A stretch of DNA of 64,000 bases from Plicaturopsis crispa FD-325 SS-3 (lineage: Eukaryota; Basidiomycota; Agaricomycetes; Amylocorticiales; Amylocorticiaceae). The notes below the pieces were generated by a model. It was given only the letters and a program-made list of their open reading frames with translations. It searched no databases and was not told the DNA's origin. The position numbers were made by a program, and so were the translations under genes. Within the stretch, counting starts at the first letter, position 1. Each line of letters opens with the position of its first letter. Shown here piece by piece: positions 53,050 to 64,000 of the stretch. The stretch is taken from the NCBI GenBank assembly GCA_000827205.1, contig KN832558.1, positions 1,228,239 through 1,292,238 of the forward strand. The letters run 5' to 3'.

Positions 53050-53997
53050 ATGCCCTGTACGTCTCTCTCTATCATCAATCTACTCCCCGAGCGATCACTG
53101 ACGAGCAATGCAGTCCCACTTCTACGATGTGGCTCGCAGGCCGAGCACAACCGCTGCAATAACTCCAAGTGCAAATACCCGAACCCGCGTCAGACCGTCG
53201 GCGGCACGTACAACTGCCTCAACCCATCCTGCAACGGCACCTACTACATACGTGAGGCCCGCCCGCCGCCTAAGGAGAAACACCCGAAGGACTGGCCGCT
53301 CCCCGCATGGGCTTTCAAGAAATGCTCCCGATATCGTTGCGCCTTTCCCAACAAGATTCCCACTTCCGTCGGAAGGTACGAGTGTGCCGCCCCCGGCGGG
53401 TGCAAGGGGACCTACGACGTCGACTACTTCGAGGCAGGCGAGGCCGAGGCCTACTACGCGACGGTGGAGGATGTCGAGCGCAAGGAGAGGAGGAATCGTG
53501 AGAGGCGGGTGTGGGAGAAGAAAGCACGCGAGAAAGCAGAGATGGAGGCGGAGCTCGCCGCGGAAGCAGAGCTGCGCGCTCGGATCGAGGAGGAGCGTGC
53601 CAAAGAGTTGAGAAACTTAGACCGCAGGGCGGCTAGGAAGAAGGCGAAGGAGGCGCTGGCTGCGGCGACGCCAGTCCAGACTAGCCCCGTGGATGTCGCG
53701 AGTCACAGTCTGCCGCATCGCATGGGAGCCGTGCGCAAGTCGCCTGTCCGGGAGGCAGTGCGACCTCCGCGCCCAGCCGCGAATCCCCAGACGTTTATGC
53801 AGGGGCAGGAGAAGGGATGGGCTCCACTGGTACCAAAGCAGCACCCGCTGGACTACGCGCGTTCTCAGGCACCTTTCTTGCGTACGAAGGTCGCACCTAG
53901 CCTGGTCGATCAACGGGCATTGAAAGAGCAAGACGCCCCCATCCGTCAGGTCTACCACCCTTTGTACCCTGCGTGCGTCAACCAGTACCGTCGTTAG
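53050..53997 (+). CDS. protein with two tandem Cys modules and a coiled coil
   Basis: I do not recognise a named family. Two zinc-ribbon-like modules lie in tandem. Module 1 reads CNNSKCKYPNPRQTVGGTYN then CLNPSCNGTYY. Module 2 reads CSRYRCAFPNKIPTSVGRYE then CAAPGGCKGTYDVDY. Each has two Cys pairs about 17 residues apart and the same GxYxC..C.GTY end, so they arose by duplication and probably each bind zinc. A charged coiled coil of about 90 residues follows (VERKERRNRERRVWEKKARE), then a Pro-rich tail ending VNQYRR. Splicing ATGCCCT to 53114 (57-nt intron, GTACGT..GCAG) gives MPFPLLRCGSQAEHNRC, 296 residues; leaving the intron in also keeps frame (315 residues). Confidence 0.75.
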   Translation: MPCTSLSIINLLPERSLTSNAVPLLRCGSQAEHNRCNNSKCKYPNPRQTVGGTYNCLNPSCNGTYYIREARPPPKEKHPKDWPLPAWAFKKCSRYRCAFPNKIPTSVGRYECAAPGGCKGTYDVDYFEAGEAEAYYATVEDVERKERRNRERRVWEKKAREKAEMEAELAAEAELRARIEEERAKELRNLDRRAARKKAKEALAAATPVQTSPVDVASHSLPHRMGAVRKSPVREAVRPPRPAANPQTFMQGQEKGWAPLVPKQHPLDYARSQAPFLRTKVAPSLVDQRALKEQDAPIRQVYHPLYPACVNQYRR

Positions 53998-54439
53998 GTG
54001 TCTCGGTAAGCTCTTCATCGTTGTCCTCCATGTCAGTCAATGTGATTGACGCTTTCGTTTCAGGATTCTTTGTCTTTTCGTGTATCGCCCAATGTATCGT
54101 GTTATGTAGAATGTTGAATTGATTAACCGTGCCTTTTGCACGAGGTTTCTTGTATTCTTGCCGCACGGGCTATAACCTGCGAAAAGTGCAAACCGCGCTA
54201 CTTCCAGCTCCATGAGCAAGAGCAGGCAAGAGCTTGGCCGAAGCGATCAGTGAAGTTGTTTGGACATCGTGCCACAGGCAAACAAAGTTAGGTCCTTGGC
54301 AACTTTGCATATCGGATACGACGAGGTCTTAGATCTTAGCCATTTCTTGCAAGAAAGTTCCGTTTGGGACTGGCAGTCTTCCATTCTATCAACGACTGGG
54401 ACTCACCACCAAATCACAGTCGACTCCATACACAGAAAA
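53998..54439. other. intergenic
   Basis: About 440 bp, AT-rich near 54020-54170 as in a 3' flank. I see no exon. Confidence 0.5.
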
Positions 54440-56347
54440 ATGCCACCCTCTGTCGATGAGCTCATGGCTAGATTCACAGCTGCTACCGCTGGTATGGATC
54501 CCTTCGAACACTACTATGTAGATGCTCGCGAGTTGGAAGCCGCCAGACGGCGCGGAGACCATCGTAAGATTAAAGAGCTAGATTCCAAGCCTGGCACGAT
54601 GGCTCATGTAGGTCGTCTTTGCGTGGATAACGAGATCACAATGACTGACGACCGTGGCGTGTCTTCAGTGTATCCGATGCCAGAAGCCGTGCATAGACAC
54701 GACGACTATGGAGTCTAAAGTAATATCATGATACTCTAGGTGTTAGCTGGATATAGCGCTCACGCTTTGGCAGCCTATGATTTGCAGTGCGTGCCGATTC
54801 TCTTGGAACATTGTTGGCAAGCGGCATCCTGAGTCCGGATACTACTAGGTGGATGCAAGGGTGTCGTGTATTGCAGTCGTTCGGTAAGCCGATATCGTTC
54901 CATCGGATGAATTTGCCATCACTGATATAAATCCAAGTGCCAAGTCGCTGATTGGAAGAAGAGCATTATGCCAAATCAGCCGTCCCACAAGGAACTCTGT
55001 GCAAGCAACAAAGCGAGTGGACAGCATGAAAGTCTGCTGCTTCGACTGACCTTCTTTATGCCCAGGAACACATGAAACGCGTGGGCCACTTTCAATCGCA
55101 AAGCAAACAGTTCCCGTGGATGCGCATAGGACCGGACGGTACCTCTAGCCATAACTTAATAAAAGCACAGTTGGGTGTACTCGGTTCGGGTCCATCGTTC
55201 GGGTACTGGTCTGTTCCAGGCGGTCTGCAGCCACACGACAACTCCGACACCATCCGTGGTCCTCCTATGCCCAATCTCAAAGGGGCGATGGGACGTGCGA
55301 AAGGCTATGTACACGGCCAAGTCTTGTTAGGCGATGAGTGGCCCACGGATATTGAGGCATGGAAGCTCAAGGACGAGACCCATGTTCCGCGCCTCTTCTT
55401 CACCGACACTTCACCGCCGCCGCCCAAAGTGAATCCAGGCGACATTACCGATTGGCGGGCGTGGTATGAGTGGCGTGGAATACCCCTCGACTCTCCGGCG
55501 GCTCTATTGATGGACTATCCACTCTCGGTGTATCATCTGCTCGTGAACGTTCTCAACGTCGTCGACAGAAAAAGTACCCCTCGGAGCCGACAGGCCCTGG
55601 AGGTCCATTACATCGGGGCAGAAGTTGAACTGAATTTCCTACCTCTGTGAGCCGCACAGGCTGCATGCACATCGATCTGACTGATTTTCAACCCAGATTT
55701 TCCGAAATCGCCCTTCTCCTTCCGAACACGGACGTCACACTAGTAATGTTCGGGAAAGCACCTTACGACCTCATCCAGACCGCCCGCAAAGACTACCGTG
55801 GCTCGCTTGCCACACAAGACGTGGTTTGGACTTACACGGCTCCGAAGAAAACTGGTGCCGGCTCTATCCAGATCAAGCTTCATTCTGAGAGCGATCTGTG
55901 GAGTAGACAGGTCCTGGCGGATGGTTCACACCCAGATGCTCTTCTCGGTCTCAATGCGGGCCTGCTTGCGTACAGTACCTGGATGGAGCCCATGGCTATC
56001 AGCGCAATGTAAGCGTAACCCTTCTCACTACTACCAATGTATACGCCGAATCCTCATTGGCACTGTATCATAGACTGGACATTCCCTTCGCTATCACGGA
56101 ATATGCGGAGCAGTCGATGGATACTTGCGCTAAACATCTTCCGTCTATGCTTGCCTATCAAGCGGCCCAATTGACTGGGCCAGAGGGACAGCCTGGTTCG
56201 CCGACTTATAAGGCGTTAACGAGGACACGATCATACCCCATTGCCCCGAATCCCTTCTTTCGTCCGGGGCAAAGACAACTGGGTATGCTACGAATGCCAA
56301 ACTCTTGGAATGCATTTACTATGCCTGTTGTTCTGGGAGCTCAATGA
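54440..56347 (+). pseudogene. MSS51-like MYND-finger gene with disturbed middle
   Basis: Relative of the fungal MSS51-type proteins (zf-MYND plus MSS51 C-terminal domain). Exon 1 gives MPPSVDELMARFTAATAGMD and GTMAHVGRLCVDNEITM. The C-terminal domain is intact: EHMKRVGHFQSQSKQFPWMR, FGYWSVPGGLQPHDNSD, EVHYIGAEVELNFLPLFSEI across a clean intron, LLPNTDVTLVMFGKAPYDL, ALLGLNAGLLAYSTWMEP and LDIPFAITEYAEQSMDT, to a stop at 56345-56347. Between 54720 and 55075 the frame breaks. Exon 1 runs into a stop at 54718. SLGTLLASGILSPDTTRW and GCKGVVYCSRS lie in different frames. CQVADWKKSIMPNQPSHKEL lies in a different frame from LLYAQEHMKRV. The first MYND Cys pair is missing. It may be a decaying copy, or carry base errors. 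Confidence 0.65.
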
Positions 56348-56555
56348 TTAATTGAAGCAATGTAGTCACAAAGTTCTCTGTAGGAATACGAGCCTGAGGC
56401 ACTGACGACTTTGACGAAGAACGTAGATAATGTTGCTCTGTCATGTACTTAGGGGATTGTATGTATGTCTTTCTGATCAGGCAAGTGCTTGAAGGGAACA
56501 CGTTGCGATTCAAAAGATACAGAGTGCAGTGTCTGGCTTCAGTCTAATATGAATA

Positions 56556-59062
56556 TCATGCATCTAGGATATTATCCGTGTAGTAGAGAGGAAGGTAAGT
56601 GTTGAGATGGACGACTGCAAGCCGAGAAATCCCCTCCGCGAGCAAACATATTTCGTGCACGAGAGGTTCCATACCGCTCCCGGTTCCTATGATCGTAGTG
56701 CACGTCGACGCGGGTAAATGTAGGCGGGTGGGATCCACAAGGGACAGGTTGTCGGCCACGGCAAATTGGGGTAGAGGGTACGCTGTAGCGACGACTGCGT
56801 GAAAGAGGACATCGCGAAGGCGACGACGAAGTAGGCTGCCCAGCGGCGACGCCGGCTGCATATTTGCATCGGCCCAGCGTTGTGCAAGTCTCAGCATATC
56901 CTCGTCCGGTGCATGCAGGGGGATTCGATCTGAATAGGACGTTGCGGTCCCGTTGCGCACCTCCTGGGCACGAGCTGTGACTTGTACGACAATATCTTGT
57001 CGCACATGACGCCAGCTCGGTTCCCCACCTTGCGAATCCAGACGATCGTTCAAGAAACAGCGTGCGAGGTGCGGGCCACCGATAGCACAGATATCATGCT
57101 TGAGGAGCTCGAAAGCGGCGTCTTTGTGAATCTTCTGGCACGACACCGAACTACTTGCGATGAGGAGTTGACGATAAAGCATCAGGAACATATAAAGAGA
57201 TATCAGCGCCGATGCTTCCCCGGCCAGGTAAAAGAGACGGTCACTGTCCAGGTACACAGTCTCCGGAAAACCTGGCAGATCATCCACACGATTCCAGGCA
57301 ATCGAGTCTTTTGCTGGAGTGAAAGGCGATGGAGGCACGAAGACGAGATCAACCAGTCCGGACAGAACCGATAGATAAATTTGCTGGTTTCGTGGAGAAG
57401 TCGGATAATTGGCGATGATGGATTGGGAACGGGTAGTAGATTCTAAGCGATGGGAACTCGAAGGGATCTGAATATTGTTCGACACGGGCGCACATTTCGT
57501 GGAGAAGTTGTGGTGTGCATGGGATAGCCATTTGCGGGTGACTACAAGCGAGCTTCGACCATCTTTGCGCCGCAGGAAAGCCTTCCTCTCGAATGGACCA
57601 GAGGTCCGCATAAGAAAAGGACGCATGCTTTTAAGTTGGTGATTCGCAATGTCCTACAGGAAGCAAGAGTTAAGCTCGGCTCATTGAATCAGTATCGAAT
57701 ACACATACAATCTTCATGACCTCCGCGAGGTCCATGCACATTTCGACTGCCCGAATGACCTGAGCATTGCTTTTCCGTCCATCAGGACCGCACGATTGCG
57801 CCACCGCCACCATCGCATCAACACTGCTATCTCGACAAGGCGCGCAATAAAGCTTCATGGCCGTCCCAATATAATGGAAGAGGCTCGATGCGTCAAATAC
57901 GCCATGACGAAACTGTTGCTGGATGAATTCTGGGTCCAATACAGCTCTAAGATGAGCTGCCTGGAAGGCGTGGTGCGCGACATTTCCCCGCTGCGGTTTA
58001 AGGCTAAGAGCGTCGCGGAGCACGAGGGGTGGCAGGATGCCGCAGAGAACCTCTCGTAATTCGGCGAGGAGATTGGGGATCCGGGACGGCAATCGAAGAG
58101 TGACGACACCCAATGGAAGGGAATATGCCATGGTTGGCCTGCTGGATGATAGCGGAATGTGATGGCACGCGCAAACAGGCCTACATGGCTTGCCTGTCAT
58201 CGTGAAGGTGGCGCACGTACAGCCGGTCTCTACCTCACGAATCACAGCCGACCAATACTTGTTATTCACGTCCTGTTCGCGAGGACTGGCAAGCCGTTTA
58301 AACTTCAATCGAGCCTCAAAGAGAAGACCGTGTCCTACATCAACGTTAGCATGTTAGATCGAGATGTGTGAAATGGCACGAACGTATGTGCGGATTTCTG
58401 AGTATTTGTTGTAGATCCAAGTCTCGCAGTACAAGTCGGTTGGTGGGAGGGATGTGCGACGGCACTATGCGAGGATCCTGGAGGTTGATGATGGGGGAAA
58501 TGGGTGGTGCGCAATCGGCGGGTGGACAGCATACATGTTGAGCAACAGTGCGAAATGCTCGTCGTCTCCGGATAGGTATCCTACTAGAAGGAGTGCGTGC
58601 TGTATGTGACACCGCAATGGTCGAGATAGTCTGCGCGATGTCCAAGCGCAGACGCTTCTGTGGTCTCGGGTGATCAGGACCCGGAGACGGCGGTGCTTGC
58701 GCCGTTGGTGTTACGCCTTCTGCCCACTTGCGCCCTTCGCCCAACACCGGTGCCACAGATCCCTGTCCGCTAGCAGAGGCATCTCCGCCGTCTGCAAGGC
58801 TTTCAGTGCGAGTGCCATGATATTGCAACAGCGAGGGATTGCGAACGTCTGCCGGAGAGACAGGCCACATCTCGCTGTCGAACCAGGGAGCATTGGGCTG
58901 ATGGGACTCAGTCGGACCCTCTGCCACTGCCACCTGGCTCAGCGCATGGTCTAGCGGGCAGTCTGACGAAGGCAATGGAGGCTGCGAACCATCTTTGCGT
59001 TCGTCTTCGTTGTCGGCCTTGCGTTTGCGACGAATTGCGGTCTCATGGGCGATGTCGTCCAT
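56556..59062 (-). CDS. TCP11/Sok1-family protein
   Basis: T-complex protein 11 family, to which yeast Sok1 (a suppressor of reduced PKA signalling) belongs; the molecular activity is unknown. Three exons (59062-58384, 58334-57709, 57653-56556) join in frame to 800 residues. The start MDDIAHETAIRRKRKADNED is at 59062. The first 230 residues are disordered and Pro/Ser/Arg-rich. The TCP11 domain starts near LLFEARLKFKRLASPREQDV and runs through VNNKYWSAVIREVETGCTCA, SRIPNLLAELREVLCGILPP, LIQQQFRHG-type sequence (EFIQQQFRHGVFDASSLFHY), LYCAPCRDSSVDAM (the family's cAPxRD motif) and DLAEVMKIDIANHQLKSMRP. The all-helical C-terminal half ends LYYTDNILDA. Both introns are about 50 nt. Confidence 0.87.
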
Positions 59063-61238
59063 CCAAGACTAGAGAGGCTGAGAAAGGTATAACGGAAGCA
59101 AAATCGGGGGACAATGAACGCTTGGGCATGCCATTTTTATAGGTAGGTAGGGACGGGAACCGCATGTTGTAGACAGACGTCGTAACAAAAAAAAAGTTGC
59201 CACACCTTGCAGCACTTTGACTTTGTCCTTCGTCTGCCACGCGATGTTCACATGTCCGCCTACCTTTCGCCAGCTCTCGCCGTGCGCGCTCTTCAGAGTC
59301 GTCTTCCTTATTCGTCGATCTCGGTGTGTCTCCTGTCATCGGCAACGCCTCAAGGCTGAAAGGGAATGACCACCAGCTCTTGTGTACGAGACAGGACAAG
59401 GCGCTCAGTCGCTACAGTAACTACAAGACCACATTTCGAGCAGCAATACAGTCCGTTTTCATCTTGATGCAGACGGATTCGCTCAATACGTCGGGTGCGC
59501 CAGCAGACAGGCAGACGGCAGTACTACTAATATAGAGGAGAAATCCATATATCCATCAGATTTTTTACACGCGCGTATACGCGTGTTGGATATCGGATCC
59601 TCGCATGGGCTGGTGTGGAAACGGCCTGCTTACTCTCAATGACTCAAGCAATCACGGCTACTTGAATATCTTGCAACTTGAAGGCGGCACCCCACTGGAC
59701 ACCTTTGCCTCGTGGCCAAGGATCGGCATAAGACACAGAGGAGCAAACGCCCTACATTGCGCAAGACCGGACTCGGAGACCCGTCAGTTACCCGTCCAGG
59801 TCATGTCTATCGCAATCAGGTACCGAGGATCCTAACATGGGCGACGTCGAAGGAAGCCAGGGTGCTGGGTGCGGTTCCGTTTAGGTGGGTGTGTTATTCG
59901 ACTGCTACGCCTTAGAGAGTTTGCCTTGCGCAAAGGGCCAAGGGGCGAGACTATTCTTCTTCTGCACTGAACATTTCAAGAAGAGCTCCATGAGCACTAC
60001 GAAACTAGACTCAAGATACTGAAGGCTACTCCGAGCGACTATAATTGATAGTAGCTCGATAGCCGCTCAGCCAACTCAAAAGATCCTATTGCTTGGTGTG
60101 GTCAAACTCAATCCTTAATGAATTCTTGAAACTGACTTTATCCGGCCATCGTGCAGTCCGTTTCTTGCCTCCTCGAAAGAGGGAAAGACTGCCGCAAATA
60201 TGCAGGTGAGATGCTGGTCCTCGCGTTTCGTACGACTGCAACTGAAGTACGCGGCCCGGTTCCGGTTCCAAGATAGCAAGCGTAGTAATCACCGTATACA
60301 CTGTAGCTTCTACAATCGATTGTTCACCGGGACTGGACCACACGCACTGCACGCGAAAGCCGCATGTTTCTCGTCAACATCGGACAAGACAAACGGAAGC
60401 TGCCGTAGAGCGACACACAACAACAAGAATACCGGGTTCAGGCTCCAGCCCCAAGGCAGCGTATCCACGATCGGATGGTCCTCGTCGCTCAGGCTGTTCA
60501 ACCGCCCCGGTAGTGGACGCCTGCACTTCGCTCAGCGCCATTTCACCCGGGCGCCACGCTGTCGCCAATCTACGAGTAAAGCCGTGTGCTTTTCTCACTT
60601 TTTTGCGCGCAAGGGCTTCTAAAGCGGATCTTGCGTAGATTCTGTATACGTTGATCTGCCAATGCATCGAGACTCTCGGGTTTCTCCTAGATACGACAAC
60701 AATAGGTGTTTACCCACCATACACGACACTAAGGCCCGAAATGCTCATGCTCTCCATCCTCAGTTCTAGAACCCGCCTGGCATACATTCCGTGCCCTTCG
60801 CCCGTGCTCCTTCCTGCCATACTCAGGCGTGGAGACACACAAGTGGGAAGTTCGCATCAGTTGCGTGCGGTACGCTGGGCACGGCACCTTTCGTAAGCTC
60901 CTCTGAAAACCACTATGTCATGTACTTACAAATAAACGCATGCATTATCAATGAGCCATGAGACATAGAGTGAATATTGGGTTCCCACTCACCAACCTTC
61001 TCGCACACATCATCGCTAGAAATTGTAGCTCACATGTCAGAGGGGCATCATCAAGCTTAAGCGTGAACCGCCCGTCATTTTGAGAGCTCCTTTTGAACCT
61101 CCTTACAGGTGTACTTATAAGTAGTGAGTTCGCTATATGCGCAGAACAATTCCTGAATTGAAATGGTGGATTAATCCGAACCGTCGTATACACTCGTTAA
61201 CGAAGACAATGTTCATCGCAATGCGCAAGAAAGCTAGA
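59063..61238. other. 2.2-kb stretch without a supported gene
   Basis: The region lies upstream of the TCP11 gene and downstream of the V-ATPase gene. Overlapping frames near 60200-60670 on both strands have partly protein-like runs (minus strand: SDEDHPIVDTLPWGWSLNPV) but no start codon or splice partners that hold together, so none is called. A poly-A run lies at 59188-59196, and an imperfect ACACGCG..CGCGTGT palindrome near 59568-59588. Confidence 0.35.
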
Positions 61239-63320
<2,082 letters not shown>

Positions 63321-63555
63321 CGCAGTGAAGGTTTACTGTAGTTTCCGTTGGCCGAGCAGAGGCACAGTAGAGTATTCGGGAGACAGACACAGAAACGCCT
63401 CCAGCGCTAGGACAAGTTTAGTCTGTTCCTCCAGAATGTAATAGAGCCAGACTCGAAACTTTCCCACGATTCACGGTCGTCTAGTCCCCCGGAAGGTGTA
63501 CTGGAGGTGGATTCGGTGGGACTAGCTACTGTACAAGACTACGAGTGACAGTACA

Positions 63556-64000
63556 TTAATTATCTCGTGCTAAAAGTTGAATACATCGCTCTGCACCCTC
63601 CTTGAATATCGTAGGATCGGATGAGGACCTGGAAGAGGATTAACCTCTGACAACGGGAATCTCTTTACAAAGAACTGTGCGTACCATTCAGTCTCGAGGA
63701 GCACTTCTTCAGCTTCGTCGGTGTCCTTGCCAAAATCTTTACTTTGTAAGGCCAGATATAGATATTCTGCGCAATCTGTCCTGATCTAGCGGATATCTCG
63801 TTGAGTCGTGACATCTCTCGCTGAAGGGAAACACGGTACCTTTGGAAATTGGTGTGCAAGGAACTCAGAAAGGCCCGGGAGGAACGTCGTGAACAGTGAT
63901 GGGACTGCCAAAGCATTCACCAATCTGTGCGTTTAGGCTTAGCCACATTTGAAATCGCGAGGAATAAAGAGCCCCAACATTTTCATTGACTCGAGTATTC
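63556..64000 (-). CDS. TBCD: tubulin-folding cofactor D, C-terminal end (cut by window edge)
   Basis: Only the last part lies in the window. Cofactor D (human TBCD, S. pombe Alp1, yeast Cin1) is a HEAT-repeat chaperone that helps assemble the alpha/beta-tubulin dimer. Three exons can be read: GSPITVHDVPPGLSEFLAHQ with FPK, ending at a GTACCG donor; IRTDCAEYLYLALQSKDFGK with DTDEAEEVLLETEW after an acceptor CGCTAG; and SSSDPTIFKEGAERCIQLLA with RDN (63628-63556). The match to the C-terminus of human TBCD is in FPKIR, a following helix, the ..VVxxLxxTxW helix, and the closing ..R..LCDLL helix. The identification is by pattern, so somewhat less certain than the neighbours. The rest lies beyond 64000. 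Confidence 0.7.

Noticed and set aside
59568-59588. ACACGCG..CGCGTGT palindrome
   Set aside because: It is imperfect and isolated, with no gene pair or repeat copy to give it meaning.

Overview
The window is nuclear DNA of a filamentous basidiomycete, most likely an Agaricomycete. The signs are dense genes on both strands, many introns of about 50-60 nt with GT..AG ends, and protein families typical of that class. I saw no bacterial operons, CRISPR array, rRNA or intact retroelement. Splice sites were worked out by hand from reading frame and splice signals. About 24 genes are well supported, plus one tRNA, one small inverted-repeat transposon and several weaker candidates.

Layout. 0-5.5 kb: a doubtful short gene, a small Ser/Gly-rich protein, an alpha/beta hydrolase, and a ribosomal-L1-domain nucleolar protein (CIC1/UTP30 type). 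5.8-17.4 kb: a secreted M64 metallopeptidase, a septation-initiation kinase (SepH/Cdc7 type), mitochondrial ribosomal protein uL5m, and a disordered protein ending in a farnesylation box. 18-26.3 kb: a Zn2Cys6 transcription factor, the mitofusin Fzo1, and a PTAR1-like prenyltransferase-alpha-repeat protein. 26.7-36.7 kb: a small unknown protein, a homeodomain-like factor, a His-rich probable mitochondrial membrane protein, a class V aminotransferase divergent from COX20, and a secreted GH18 chitinase. 36.9-40.6 kb: POL12 and ORC2 head to head over a 130-bp promoter with a GACGCGTC (MCB) element. 40.6-45.1 kb: a gene-poor stretch with tRNA-Asp(GTC), palindromes and a 276-bp TIR element. 45.1-54 kb: an aquaglyceroporin, a nitronate monooxygenase, a small secreted double-psi barrel protein, an unresolved gene, a cytochrome b5 protein, and a duplicated Cys-module protein. 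54.4-64 kb: an MSS51-like gene with a disturbed MYND region, a TCP11/Sok1-family protein, the V-ATPase B subunit, and the C-terminal end of tubulin-folding cofactor D cut by the window edge.

Themes. Several genes serve mitochondria (uL5m, Fzo1, COX20, the His-rich protein, the MSS51-like gene). Others serve cell division and replication (the SIN kinase, POL12, ORC2, tubulin cofactor D). Four secreted or membrane-transport proteins suit a saprotroph: M64 peptidase, chitinase, DPBB protein and aquaglyceroporin. I found no clear multi-gene system that is new. The best leads are the POL12/ORC2 promoter, an in-frame stop inside a conserved transcription-factor tail, a homeodomain without Asn51, the CaaX-tailed disordered protein, and the TIR element beside tRNA-Asp.
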